Source: Mycobacterium gallinarum (GTDB taxonomy: Bacteria; Actinomycetota; Actinomycetes; Mycobacteriales; Mycobacteriaceae). From it: 64,000 nucleotides of DNA. Under the pieces are notes generated by a model that worked only from the letters and a program-made list of their open reading frames with translations, was not told where the DNA came from and did not search any database. The translations under genes and the position numbers were made by a program. Shown one piece after another: positions 25,478 through 34,544 of the stretch. Where the stretch lies: assembly GCF_010726765.1 (NCBI RefSeq), contig NZ_AP022601.1, positions 4,216,001 through 4,280,000 of the forward strand, written 5' to 3'. How positions within the stretch are numbered: the stretch's first letter is position 1; the number at the start of each line of letters is the position of its first letter.

Positions 25478-26641
25478 CTAGGTCCACAGTTTGGCGCGGC
25501 TGAAGTCGACCGATTGGGTCGGACGGTCGCCGAAGCGCCACAACTCCCGACGCCGTCCCCGCAGTAGCAGGCCGAAGGATCCGGCGTCGGGACTGTCCGG
25601 TGCGGTGGTGGTATCGCTGGTGTAGAAAATGCGCAACTCGGCGTCGGATTTGTGATCTTTGGGCAGCCCGGTGGCAGGGTTCAGCTTGCTCGCGACGGGA
25701 TCGAGTGCCTCCCGAATGGCTTCCTGAGACACGGTGTGGGGGAAGCCGTATTTCGTGCCGCTGGCAGTCGACGACACCAGGGTGATCGCAGGATGGATGC
25801 GTTCGACGAGTTCCAAGTTGACGCCGTGCTTCGACGCATGGTGCGAAACTTTGAAAACGTCGGCCGACAGCAGGTCTCGGTTCCCCGTCGCGGCCGCGAT
25901 CGCCCTGGCCTGCGCGCTGCCCGATGCCGCCAGGAACGGGAAGTCGGTCGCCACGAACGACCAGGACAACGTCTGGGCGTCGCCGCCGAGGATCAGCGTC
26001 GCCGAGGCCGGGTTGGCCGCCCAGTTGGACTGTCCGCCGAGCGAGGCGAGGTCGGCCAGCGCGCGGGCGGGATGCTCGATCCGCAACGAGATCGAGGAGT
26101 CGTTGATCTCGACTCCGTAAGTGTCGAAACGGTTTCGCAGGTGAATCGAGGGGCTCAGCACTGTCACCGCGACCTGGCCGAAGAAACGATGCATTCCGCT
26201 GGTCGGCTGGGTGTAAACGATGTTCGTGCGGGTACCGATCTCTCGAAGCATGTTCTGGTAGGACGCGGCGGTGTGGAAGAACCCGGGCTCCCACACCTCG
26301 GCTACGTGCTCACCGCGGGCCTGAAAGAGTTGGGCCATACCTGCGATGTGATCGTGGTGTGGATGGGTCGCGACCACGAGCGCGATGGTGGCGTCCGCCG
26401 GGTTGGCGAATGAAATGAGGCCCACCTGTTCCAGCGTGTCGAGAAGATCGATGACCTTGTCGGTGACACCGGCATCGACGACGATCACCCGGCGGATGCC
26501 GTCGGGTCCCAGGGGCAACACAATCACTTGAGCGTCGGCATCTCCGACGCTCAGGCAGAAGTAGACGAGGTCATTGTCTCGGACCGCATCGACGAAGTCG
26601 GCCGCGGTCAGTCGGTGGTCCTCCAGCGGCAGCGGTTTCAT
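25478..26641 (-). CDS. metallo-beta-lactamase-fold hydrolase
   Basis: 387 aa. The metal motif H93-P-H95-H-D97-H98 is intact, followed by later ligands in L-I-L-G-G-D-A-Q and K-V-S-H-H-A-S-K-H-G. The S-H-H-A-S-x-H-G block is typical of the ComEC/Rec2-type extracellular nuclease/hydrolase branch. There is no signal peptide or membrane helix, so this stand-alone domain probably acts in the cytoplasm. It may form an operon with the upstream hypothetical gene, 10 bp away. Confidence 0.82.
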   Translation of the reverse strand: MKPLPLEDHRLTAADFVDAVRDNDLVYFCLSVGDADAQVIVLPLGPDGIRRVIVVDAGVTDKVIDLLDTLEQVGLISFANPADATIALVVATHPHHDHIAGMAQLFQARGEHVAEVWEPGFFHTAASYQNMLREIGTRTNIVYTQPTSGMHRFFGQVAVTVLSPSIHLRNRFDTYGVEINDSSISLRIEHPARALADLASLGGQSNWAANPASATLILGGDAQTLSWSFVATDFPFLAASGSAQARAIAAATGNRDLLSADVFKVSHHASKHGVNLELVERIHPAITLVSSTASGTKYGFPHTVSQEAIREALDPVASKLNPATGLPKDHKSDAELRIFYTSDTTTAPDSPDAGSFGLLLRGRRRELWRFGDRPTQSVDFSRAKLWT

Positions 26642-26651
26642 CGAGGCCCGC

Positions 26652-27227
26652 TCAGATCGTCGGACGGGCCGTCGCCGGCCCCCCTGGCATTTGGGCGACC
26701 TGTTCTGTCACACCCGAATATTCGTCGTCGGCGGCGAGGGTCATGTCATCCACCGGCGGCCGGACCTCGCCCAGCGCTGCCACGGCGACGGCGACCTTGG
26801 CCATCGTCCGCGCCTGCGAGGTGATGTCTCGCAGAGCTTCCCAGTCGCTCGGCGACTCCGCAGAGAAACCGTGCACCCAGAATGTGTCGCCGATCCGTAA
26901 GGGCCGCAGCATATCTCCGGCCTGGGAGCGGAGCCTGTCGACGACAGCCTGGAGATCATCGGCGTCGAACCAGGCGGCTTCGGGCTGGTCCGGAAACCGG
27001 AGCCCGAACTCGTCGACAACAGGCCATGCAGCGAAGACGACCCCGATGGTGTTCCCGACCCGCTCGTCAACGGTCACATAACGATCCGCCTCCGACGGCG
27101 GGGTCAACGGCGGCGGCGCGGCCAGACCCTCCGGTCTCTCGACCGTCTCGCCCTCGCCCGGGTGCCAGAGTTGAGCCGGCTCCCGGCGGACGGGTTCTGA
27201 AACCTCCACCCGCTGCTGAATCACCAT
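26652..27227 (-). CDS. hypothetical protein beside MBL-fold gene
   Basis: 191 aa, not recognised. Soluble, with an acidic Pro-rich N-terminal third and a folded-looking middle (DERVGNTIGVVFAAWPVVDEFGLRFPD ... LRIGDTFWVHGFSAESPSDWEALRDI). Residues A-R-T-M-A-K-V-A-V-A-V-A form a helix also seen in a short degenerate reading frame near 40.7 kb. Codon use matches its neighbours. It is 10 bp upstream of the MBL gene and likely co-transcribed with it. Confidence 0.65.
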   Translation of the reverse strand: MVIQQRVEVSEPVRREPAQLWHPGEGETVERPEGLAAPPPLTPPSEADRYVTVDERVGNTIGVVFAAWPVVDEFGLRFPDQPEAAWFDADDLQAVVDRLRSQAGDMLRPLRIGDTFWVHGFSAESPSDWEALRDITSQARTMAKVAVAVAALGEVRPPVDDMTLAADDEYSGVTEQVAQMPGGPATARPTI

Positions 27228-27317
27228 CAGCCACCCCCGCTGTCGGTAATAGGATTATCCGCAGTACCGGCGCTACATATCGCCTCGAATCGTCCCAGGG
27301 GAGCGGGAGGTTGCGCA

Positions 27318-28205
27318 ATGCCGGGTGCGTACGAGAAACACTTTGTGGCATCGAAAGACGGCACGAAGTTGGGCTTTCGTCAGCTCGGTCACGGCCCCGG
27401 CATAGTGCTGCAGCATGGCGGAGCGCTGGGCTCTCAGCACTACATGAAACTGGCAGGCGCTCTTGCTGAAGAGTTCACCGTCTACCTGCCCGACCGGCGC
27501 GGCCGCGGGATGAGCGGACCGTACGGTCCGCACTACTGCATCGAACGTGAGGACGAAGACCTCGCAGCCATCATCGCCGCCACCGGCGCGGAGAATGTCT
27601 TCGGCGCCGCTGACGGTGGCCTGTTCGCGCTACATGCCTCGATGTCCGTTCCGGCGATACGCAAAGTCGCTGTCTTCGAACCGGTCCTGTTCGTCGGACA
27701 GCCGGACCTCGACAAGTTCAAGACCACCATCGACCGTGGGCAGCGTCTCGTGGACAGCGGCGACATCGCCGACGCGATGGCGAGTCTGGCCAAGGGTGCC
27801 GCCGACGGCGACCCCCGGGTACAGCAGGTCGCCGCGCCGCTTCGTCTGTTGGGCACGATCATGACTCAGCCGCTGATCTGCCGGGCGATCCTGTGGGCCG
27901 ACGCCAAGAGGGTCACCGGCGACGACGCCTCGCTGCGTGACTTGATCATCGCGTGGAAAGAGGAGTTGAACGTCGTCAAGTCGACCGAAGGCACCCTCGA
28001 CGACTACCAGAACGTGACCGCCGACGTTCTACTTCTCTGCGGCACAGGCGCTCCCACACTTTTCACCGGCACCCTCGACGCGTTGCAAAGCGTGTTGCCC
28101 GCGGCGACGCGCATCGAACTTCCGGGGCTCAATCACGGCGGCGCACAAGATTCCGGCGGCAATCCCCGAGTCATCGCTGATCAGTTGCGGCGATTCTTCG
28201 CCTAG
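27318..28205 (+). CDS. alpha/beta hydrolase with Ala at nucleophile position
   Basis: 295 aa alpha/beta hydrolase fold: I-V-L-Q-H-G-G-A-L-G-S (oxyanion HG), P-D-R-R-G-R-G-M-S-G, and a C-terminal G-L-N-H-G-G with the expected His. The nucleophile elbow, normally G-x-S-x-G, reads G96-A97-A98-D99-G100, so the serine is replaced by Ala98 and an Asp follows. Either Asp99 acts in an altered elbow or the protein is a non-catalytic binding protein. A strong ribosome binding site (gggagg) precedes ATG 27318. Confidence 0.83.
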   Translation: MPGAYEKHFVASKDGTKLGFRQLGHGPGIVLQHGGALGSQHYMKLAGALAEEFTVYLPDRRGRGMSGPYGPHYCIEREDEDLAAIIAATGAENVFGAADGGLFALHASMSVPAIRKVAVFEPVLFVGQPDLDKFKTTIDRGQRLVDSGDIADAMASLAKGAADGDPRVQQVAAPLRLLGTIMTQPLICRAILWADAKRVTGDDASLRDLIIAWKEELNVVKSTEGTLDDYQNVTADVLLLCGTGAPTLFTGTLDALQSVLPAATRIELPGLNHGGAQDSGGNPRVIADQLRRFFA

Positions 28206-28299
28206 AATGCAACCGCGACCGAGCGAGATGTCCGGAATCCGGCGCTTGTTGGCCACATAAGAACTGGCGCATATGTTTCGGTGGGGGCACCGTGGCGGT

Positions 28300-28977
28300 A
28301 TGACCGATCACGTAACCACCGACACGGCACAGTGGGGCTTGCCCGATTCAACAGTCTGCGCTGCGGCGGTCGAGCTGGCCTCCGACGTCTCGCCAGACTT
28401 CCTGCACAACCATTGCGTGCGCAGCTATCTGTTCGCTCGGGAACTGGCGGCTGCTGACGGATTGCGCGGCGGCGTCGACTATGACGAAGAGGTCGTGTTC
28501 CTCGCGTCGGTTCTGCATGACCTCGGCCTCACGAAGTACGGAGCCGGCGATCAGCGATTCGAAGTCGAAGGCGCCGATGCCGCAGCGCGGTTCCTCCGTG
28601 AGCAGGGCCTCACCGACGACCGAGTGACGACGGTGTGGCAGTCGATTGCGCTGCACACCAGCATCGGCTTGGGGCACCGTTTCGGTACCGAACAAGCCGT
28701 CTGCCACAGCGGGATTGACCTCGATGTCGCAGGCTCACAGCGGGACCGTCTACCCAAGGGTTTCGCTGATCGCGTCCTCGCGGCATGGGCCAGACACAAC
28801 CTCGGCTTCGCGATCACCCAGGCTATCGCCCGCGGCACTCAAGCCAATCCGATGAAGGCTCCGCCGTTTTCATTCCCCGCCCATGTCCACCAGCTCGTCA
28901 ATGACGCGCACCGACTCACGTTCGCGGAGGTGGTGACGAACGCCGGTTGGGGCGATGAGTTCGCGCAACCGGGATAG
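28300..28977 (+). CDS. HD-domain phosphohydrolase-like protein
   Basis: 225 aa. H-N-H-C-V-R-S-Y-L-F-A, then V-L-H-D-L-G-L-T-K-Y-G (the HD doublet) and a later S-I-A-L-H-T-S-I-G-L-G give the order of metal ligands of HD proteins, close to the cyanamide hydratase-like group. It would be a metal-dependent hydrolase; the substrate is unknown. ATG 28300 is chosen over an in-frame ATG at 28273 because the upstream part is non-conserved. Confidence 0.83.
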   Translation: MTDHVTTDTAQWGLPDSTVCAAAVELASDVSPDFLHNHCVRSYLFARELAAADGLRGGVDYDEEVVFLASVLHDLGLTKYGAGDQRFEVEGADAAARFLREQGLTDDRVTTVWQSIALHTSIGLGHRFGTEQAVCHSGIDLDVAGSQRDRLPKGFADRVLAAWARHNLGFAITQAIARGTQANPMKAPPFSFPAHVHQLVNDAHRLTFAEVVTNAGWGDEFAQPG

Positions 28978-28992
28978 ACGAAGCCGGCGCGT

Positions 28993-29586
28993 TCAGCCGC
29001 GCGTCCCGGTGAGTCCGACGACCGCCAGACGGGCTGCGTTGTCGGCGATCTCGTCGACTGACGCCTTCGTCCGCGCGCCGTCGCGCCATTCGGTCGTCGA
29101 ATTGCACATCCCGATGATCAGTAATGCCAGCGATGTGGGCGGGCCGTCGAAGAACACGCCTGCGCGCTGACCGTCCTGGATGACGTCGGCGATCCGGTGA
29201 ATGTATGCCGAGATCCCGTCCTGCAGCGGTTTGGCGCGATCGCCACTCAACTTGTTGAGTTCGTTGAACTGGATACGGAACCGGCTCGGGTCAGACGACA
29301 CCACCCGGACGTGATTGCGCACGAGCTCGGCCAGTTTCACTTCCGGCGAGCTGTCGGAGTCGAAGATGGGGCCCGCCGATGACGTCATCGCCTCCCCCGC
29401 CTCGGCGATCAGCTCATAGAGAATGTCGTCTTTGGCACGGAAGTAGTGGTAGACCGCTTGGCGCCGGAAGCCGAGTTCGTCGGCGATCTGCGCCAGATTG
29501 GTCTCGCGGTATCCCTGCTGAGCGAACAGCGTTGTGGCCACCTCGAGAATCTGATTCCGACGCGCCGCTTCCCTGGGCTCGACCAC
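28993..29586 (-). CDS. TetR-family regulator of MpaB-type gene
   Basis: 197 aa from GTG 29586, which is 10 bp after the stop of the DUF2236 gene. The longer ORF to 29718 would overlap that gene and adds a basic, low-complexity head. HTH: R-R-N-Q-I-L-E-V-A-T-T-L-F-A-Q-Q-G-Y-R-E-T, then I-A-D-E-L-G-F-R-R-Q-A-V-Y-H-Y-F. It is second in an operon whose promoter carries a perfect 20-bp palindrome, the likely binding site for this protein. Confidence 0.88.
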   Translation of the reverse strand: MVEPREAARRNQILEVATTLFAQQGYRETNLAQIADELGFRRQAVYHYFRAKDDILYELIAEAGEAMTSSAGPIFDSDSSPEVKLAELVRNHVRVVSSDPSRFRIQFNELNKLSGDRAKPLQDGISAYIHRIADVIQDGQRAGVFFDGPPTSLALLIIGMCNSTTEWRDGARTKASVDEIADNAARLAVVGLTGTRG

Positions 29587-29596
29587 GGTGTCGACG

Positions 29597-30865
29597 CTAG
29601 CGCGAAAGCGTCTCGACTGGGCTGAAGCTGCCCCGGCCGGTGCCGAGCGTGCGCGCGTTCTCCGCGCGGCGCCACGCCCGGTGCCGATCATCGATTCGGC
29701 GCGCGATAGCCGGAACATGTTGACACGCCGTCTCTCTGATGAAGTTCGGCACGAAGCGCGCCAGCGGAGCGTAACGCCACGGCCCGACCGGCGGGAACCC
29801 TGACTTCGTGTAGGACGCGGGCGTGTAGAAGTACGCGTGACCTAGCTGGGCGCGGTAGTTGAGCTCGGCGGCCAGCCGCTTCACACCTCTGGAGTCCGCC
29901 GGGGGCTTGTAGGTGTCCATGAACGACCAGCACAGAGCGCGACTGTCGTCGTCGTCGCTGGTGCGTTGCGCCAGCGCGATCAACCGCATCGCTCGATAAC
30001 CGTCCTCGATCGACTCCGGGTACCACGGCGGGTCGACGCCCATCACGTAGCCGATGTAGCGCTGCAGGTGCATGAGCGCCACGATGTCGTCGTCGCTGGT
30101 GCGGTAGCCCAGACGTTTCAGGTCATGACCGGGAATCACCGAGCCGGCCATCAGCGTGCTGAACATGTTGAACTGACTGATGGGCACCCCGAACCGGGCA
30201 CGGTCCCACTCTGCGTGACCGACGATCCGGGACCGGATCATGCAGTGCAGCAGCCGCACTCGCAGCGACGTCAGGTAACCGGGGTTACCGCGTCGCATGC
30301 CGTCGGGTTCGCTGGTGTCCGTCCAGTGCTTGCAGGTCTCCCAGAATCTGTTGAGGGCGGAGTTGCCGGTGTAGGCGCCGGTCAGGATGAGCGGCTTGGT
30401 CACCGATGGCGTTCGGTAGCCCGAGAACGTCGCCATGCCGAAGTAGGGGTAGAGCTCTTTCCCGTACCGCCGAAAGACGCTTGCGCCGCGGTCGAGAAGG
30501 TCCCAGTCCAGCCAATCCGGTTCGGTGTTGATCTGGTCGAACAACGCGATCAGCGCCGTTGACGGATCCGTGACGGCGTCGACTCCGTGCTCGAGGGCGG
30601 TGTTGAACTCCTCGCGCGCCGCGCGGACCGATCCGCGGCTGCGGGCATCCGCGTACCACGCGTCGCCGAGCCGGTCGCCGGCATCGAGGCTGCGACCCAT
30701 CGCATCGGCTAGGTCATCATCGAGCGTCACGTCGACACCCGCGAGCTTGGACAAGCGTGCGGTCAGGGCGCCGGCGAAGGGCTTGTCCTTGACGTCGAAG
30801 TACACGAACTCGCCAGGGAAACGCTGGGTGGCAAGCGGGGCGGGGCTGGTCGGCTCGACTGTCAT
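29597..30865 (-). CDS. MpaB/DUF2236-family oxygenase
   Basis: 422 aa, DUF2236 (latex-clearing-protein/MpaB-like) fold. The signature region shows S-V-F-R-R-Y-G-K-E-L-Y-P-Y-F-G-M, R-R-G-N-P-G-Y-L-T-S-L-R-V-R-L-L-H and L-M-H-L-Q-R-Y-I-G-Y, with His residues that may bind b-type heme in this family. It would be a heme-dependent oxygenase acting on a hydrophobic or peptide substrate. ATG 30865 lies 43 bp downstream of the 20-bp palindrome. It is co-transcribed with the downstream TetR gene. Confidence 0.82.
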   Translation of the reverse strand: MTVEPTSPAPLATQRFPGEFVYFDVKDKPFAGALTARLSKLAGVDVTLDDDLADAMGRSLDAGDRLGDAWYADARSRGSVRAAREEFNTALEHGVDAVTDPSTALIALFDQINTEPDWLDWDLLDRGASVFRRYGKELYPYFGMATFSGYRTPSVTKPLILTGAYTGNSALNRFWETCKHWTDTSEPDGMRRGNPGYLTSLRVRLLHCMIRSRIVGHAEWDRARFGVPISQFNMFSTLMAGSVIPGHDLKRLGYRTSDDDIVALMHLQRYIGYVMGVDPPWYPESIEDGYRAMRLIALAQRTSDDDDSRALCWSFMDTYKPPADSRGVKRLAAELNYRAQLGHAYFYTPASYTKSGFPPVGPWRYAPLARFVPNFIRETACQHVPAIARRIDDRHRAWRRAENARTLGTGRGSFSPVETLSR

Positions 30866-30908
30866 CTCGACTCCTGATCGGTACTGGCTGATGCTGCGAC
30901 GGTATCGC

Positions 30909-30928
30909 CTTGCTTGCGCGCAAGCAAG
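30909..30928. promoter_or_regulatory. perfect 20-bp palindrome, TetR operator candidate
   Basis: CTTGCTTGCGCGCAAGCAAG is a complete dyad (arms of 10, no spacer) 43 bp upstream of the MpaB-type start codon. Internal CTTG repeats give it the two-half-site look of TetR operators bound by two dimers. Confidence 0.75.
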
Positions 30929-31031
30929 CGGGTTCACCGGCAACGTGGTGGAGGTCACGACCTCTCGGTGAATCGGCCGAGCGGAGTCGACGTCCCCCGA
31001 AGGGCCCGCGGCGAGCGGTTAAGGTCGGACA

Positions 31032-31656
31032 ATGTCGGTCGCCAGCGAAGAACGCGCGGCACTGGTCCATACCCTGCGGACGGTCGGCCCCGACGCACCG
31101 ACCTTGTGCCCGGGGTGGACAACTCGACAGCTCGTCGCGCACCTAATCGCCCGCGAGCGGCGACCGGACGCTCTGTTGGGCATCGGCGTGCCGCGGTTCG
31201 CCGAGCGACGAACATCGCATCGAAACGCAGATCGCCGCCGGCCACAGCTGGCCTGAGTTGGTCGATCGATTGGCGTCCGGCCCGCCCCCCTACTCGCCGC
31301 TGCGCTGGCTCGACCGCGTCGCCAACATCCACGAAATGTTTGTCCATCACGAAGACGTTCGTCGCGCCGCCGGCGGGTGGACACCTCGAGCGCTCGATGA
31401 CGGCACCGTCGGAGCGCTCCGGCGCCTGACGCGTTTTTTCGCGCCAGTCCTCATGCCGGGCGTGCCCGCACGGGTCGCACTCCTCGAGACGGACGGTGCC
31501 GTGCTCGCGCGGTTCGGGACAGGCCCTGGGGTCACGGTCACCGGCGCCCCCGGCGAGTTGCTGCTATTCGCCTTCGGCCGCAACGACATACGCGTCGAAT
31601 TCAGCGGTAATGCCGAGGTCGTCGACGCGGTGCGACATGCCGAGCGACGATTCTGA
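31032..31656 (+). pseudogene. TIGR03085-type metal-binding protein, frameshifted
   Basis: Two reading frames together make one protein. 31032 onward encodes MSVASEERAALVHTLRTVGPD...ATLCPGW-like sequence with L-V-A-H-L-I-A-R-E-R-R-P-D-A. The next frame, from about 31210, continues E-H-R-I-E-T-Q-I-A-A-G-H-S-W-P-E-L-V-D and V-H-H-E-D-V-R-R-A to a stop at 31656. The combined length (about 208 codons) and motif order match the TIGR03085/maleylpyruvate-isomerase-like family. One extra base near 31206-31212 separates the frames. Either the gene is broken or the base is a sequencing error. Confidence 0.75.
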
Positions 31657-31690
31657 CCGTGCGGGATGAACGGCAGCGTGAGGACGTTCC

Positions 31691-33277
31691 ATGAGCGACA
31701 GACGGTCTGAACCACCCGATCGCATTCTGAGGCCCGGCGAAACCTGCTGGCGCACCGCCCGCTCGGATCGCTTCAGCCGCATCGTCGACGGTGCCGATTA
31801 CCTCGCCGATGTGAAGTCGGCGATGCTGCGCGCCAGGCGCCGCATCATGCTGATCGGCTGGGATTTCGATTACCGGACCGCCTTCGAGGCCGACAAGAAA
31901 TCGCTGCCCGGCCCCAATCACCTCGGGACCTTCCTGCACTGGCTGGTATGGCGGCGGCCGGACCTGCGGGTCTATCTGCTCAAGTCGAATCTGCGGTTGC
32001 TGCCCGCCTTCGACGGATTCTGGTTCGGTATTGCACCGGTCGGCCTGCTCAATGTGATCACCCCACCCCGCATGCACTTTGCGGTCGACGGCGCACACCC
32101 GCCCGGCGCGGTCCACCATCAGAAGATCGTCGTCGCCGATGATGCCATCGCATTCTGCGGCGGCATCGACCTCACTCTTGGACGCTGGGACACGCGGATG
32201 CACCTGGGTGACGACCCGCGCAGGAAAGGAGCGGGGCAACCCTATGGACCGCGGCACGAAGTGGCGACGGTCTGTGACGGTGACGCGGCAGGCGCCCTCG
32301 CCGAGCAGGCGCGCGACCGTTGGCACGCCGCCACCGGCGAGCTACTCGAGCCGATCGCGGCACGGCGCGATATCTGGCCGCCCGCTGTCGTGGGGCTGTT
32401 GCGTGACGTCGACATCGGCATTGCACGAACGCTGCCCGCGTTATCGGAACGCGAGGAGGTCAGAGAGGTCGAGGCACTCAATCTGGCCGCTGTCGCTGCT
32501 GCCAAGGACGTCATCTATTTGGAGAACCAGTATCTGGCTGCACGCAGGTTGGCCCGGGCGCTCGCCGCGCAACTGGTGAAACCCGAAGGGCCGGAGATCA
32601 TCATCATCCTGCCGCGAAGTTCTGAGAGCAGGCTGGAGCAGCAATCGATGGACAGCGCGAGGCAGCGCCTGCTTCGGCTGCTGTGGGACGCGGACACTCA
32701 CGGTCGCCTGGGTGTGTACTGGCCGGTGGCCGCCGGCGGTGTTCCGGTCTACGTCCACTCCAAGGTGATGGTGATCGATGACCGCCTGCTGCGGATCGGG
32801 TCGTCCAATCTCAACAATCGGTCGTTGGGCTTCGACAGCGAATGTGACGTGGCTCTGGAAGCGGTGCCTGGTGTGAGCGGCCACGAGGTGATCGCCGGTG
32901 AGATCACCTACGCGAGAGACGATCTGCTGGCGGAACATCTCGGCGTCTCCGTCGAAGATCTCCGTGCCGAAATCACCAGCCGCGGCTCACTTCTCGCCGC
33001 TGTCGATTCGTTGCGCACCGTGGGCCGGTCGCTCCGCAAGTTCACCCCCACCATGACATCAGCCGACGCAGGTCCCTTTGCCGAGAACGATCTGATGGAC
33101 CCCCCAAGCGTCCCGGAGTCGATAGCTCAAGGCGTCTTCAGCTTGGTCACCGGAGCGGCGTTGTGGCCGCTGACCAGGCTGGCGCCCCAGGCCGTCTCGA
33201 CCGTGCGCTCGCTTTCCGACGCCGCAACCGCACTGCGAAGCGTCGCGGAGTCCCTGCGAGACGACCCCGACGAGTGA
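31691..33277 (+). CDS. phospholipase D-family protein
   Basis: 528 aa with two HKD motifs: H143-Q-K in V-H-H-Q-K-I-V-V-A-D-D and H356-S-K in V-H-S-K-V-M-V-I-D-D, followed by G-S-S-N-L-N-N-R-S. Both catalytic halves are complete. There is no cleavable signal; the C-terminal 90 residues are Ala/Leu-rich. Bacterial PLD-family proteins of this kind cleave or transfer phosphatidyl groups (phospholipase D or cardiolipin synthase-like). It starts 35 bp after the frameshifted gene. Confidence 0.88.
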   Translation: MSDRRSEPPDRILRPGETCWRTARSDRFSRIVDGADYLADVKSAMLRARRRIMLIGWDFDYRTAFEADKKSLPGPNHLGTFLHWLVWRRPDLRVYLLKSNLRLLPAFDGFWFGIAPVGLLNVITPPRMHFAVDGAHPPGAVHHQKIVVADDAIAFCGGIDLTLGRWDTRMHLGDDPRRKGAGQPYGPRHEVATVCDGDAAGALAEQARDRWHAATGELLEPIAARRDIWPPAVVGLLRDVDIGIARTLPALSEREEVREVEALNLAAVAAAKDVIYLENQYLAARRLARALAAQLVKPEGPEIIIILPRSSESRLEQQSMDSARQRLLRLLWDADTHGRLGVYWPVAAGGVPVYVHSKVMVIDDRLLRIGSSNLNNRSLGFDSECDVALEAVPGVSGHEVIAGEITYARDDLLAEHLGVSVEDLRAEITSRGSLLAAVDSLRTVGRSLRKFTPTMTSADAGPFAENDLMDPPSVPESIAQGVFSLVTGAALWPLTRLAPQAVSTVRSLSDAATALRSVAESLRDDPDE

Positions 33278-33353
33278 TCGGCGGCGAGATGCGGAATAGC
33301 GAGCACGTGCCCTCCGTTGCGCCCACAAGAGTCGCAACCACACGGAGGTCGTC

Positions 33354-34028
33354 ATGCAGATCGGAATCATCGGGGCGGGTCATATCGGCGGCACATTGGT
33401 GCGACGGTTTCGCGAACTCGGCTTCGACGTGAACGTGGCGAATTCGCGCTCTCCGGAAACCCTCGCCGACCTGGAGAAGGAGACCGGCGCGACGGCGGTG
33501 TGGGCCAAGGACGCGGCGGCCGATGCCGACCTCGTCGTGATCAGCATTCCGCAAAGGAACGTTCCCGACCTTGCCGACGGAATCGTTGACGCCCGCAGAC
33601 CGGGCGCCCCGGTGATCGAGACGAACAATTACTACCCGCAACAGCGAGACGGCGAGATCGCGGCGATCGAGGATGGTCAGGTCGAAAGCGCCTGGGTCGC
33701 AGAGGAAATCGGCGCGCCGGTGTACAAGGTGTTCAACGGGATCTGGTGGAAGCACCTGCTCGAGCGCGGCCGTCCGACCGGCTCACCTCACCGAATCGCA
33801 CTGCCCATCGCGGGAGAGGACGGCCCCGGCCGCGAGTTGATTCACGGCATCGTCGATCGCCTCGGCTTCGAGCCGGTGAACGCCGGTCCGGTATCCGAGT
33901 CGTGGCGTCAGCAACCGGGAACACCGGTGTACGGCAAAGACTTCAACGCCGACGACACCCGCAAGGCACTCGCCGAGGCGACGCGGGAACGTACGCCTGA
34001 GTGGAGCGCACGCACTGGCGTGAGCTGA
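33354..34028 (+). CDS. F420-/NADP-reductase-like Rossmann protein
   Basis: 224 aa. The N-terminal I-G-I-I-G-A-G-H-I-G-G-T-L dinucleotide motif, N-S-R-S-P-E-T-L after the second strand (NADP-type) and V-I-S-I-P-Q-R-N resemble NADPH:F420 oxidoreductase and coenzyme-F420-dependent NADP reductase relatives. It could shuttle hydride between F420 and NADP or simply reduce a small substrate. Preceded by an acggagg ribosome binding site. Confidence 0.8.
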   Translation: MQIGIIGAGHIGGTLVRRFRELGFDVNVANSRSPETLADLEKETGATAVWAKDAAADADLVVISIPQRNVPDLADGIVDARRPGAPVIETNNYYPQQRDGEIAAIEDGQVESAWVAEEIGAPVYKVFNGIWWKHLLERGRPTGSPHRIALPIAGEDGPGRELIHGIVDRLGFEPVNAGPVSESWRQQPGTPVYGKDFNADDTRKALAEATRERTPEWSARTGVS

Positions 34029-34060
34029 CCCCAGCAGCCGTCGGCAGCAGGGCCCGCGCG

Positions 34061-34387
34061 TCAACGGTGCCGACGTACCGGCCCGGCCCGAAGCGGCGGC
34101 GTCGAGTCGCGCGTCGGTGCCTCACCGGAATCATGATGTCTGACAGTGATGTTCACTGGGCCAGAGGTGACCGTAGGTTGCTGCGGTGCGGCGGCCGGGG
34201 CGTGGGTGCGCAGCCTCGAGTAGGCGGCCAGCACCTGTTGCAAACGGGTGTCGGCTCCCTGTGCCGACATGGGGTCGCGCGTGTCGGGGTGAGTCGCGAG
34301 CAACCGGGCACGAAACGCACGGACGATTTCGGCCTGCGACGCGCCGGGCGACACTCCCAGCACGGCGTACGGATCTTCGGTGTTCAC
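34061..34387 (-). CDS. J-domain protein
   Basis: 108 aa. DPYAVLGVSPGASQAEIVRAFRARLLATHPDTRDP is a DnaJ domain with the HPD motif that stimulates Hsp70 ATPase. The rest is an Ala/Pro-rich tail without Gly/Phe or zinc-finger regions, so it is a type III J protein. GTG 34387 is preferred: it has an aggaga ribosome binding site 8 nt upstream and starts just before the J-domain. An ATG at 34402 overlaps that site. It sits beside hsp20 and an HspR-like gene, in keeping with a heat-shock role. Confidence 0.78.
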   Translation of the reverse strand: MNTEDPYAVLGVSPGASQAEIVRAFRARLLATHPDTRDPMSAQGADTRLQQVLAAYSRLRTHAPAAAPQQPTVTSGPVNITVRHHDSGEAPTRDSTPPLRAGPVRRHR

Positions 34388-34544
34388 CGCATTCTCCTGC
34401 ATGAGAAAGCGCCTGAAGCGGGGCCGGGGGTTCCCGGCCCCGCCACTCAGATTGGGCGTTGGTGTCGTAGCCGCCGCGCGTGTCAATGCCATGTCGATGG
34501 CAGGTCGCCGTGACCGGCGTCTGTCGGTCTGTGCGATTCGACGT

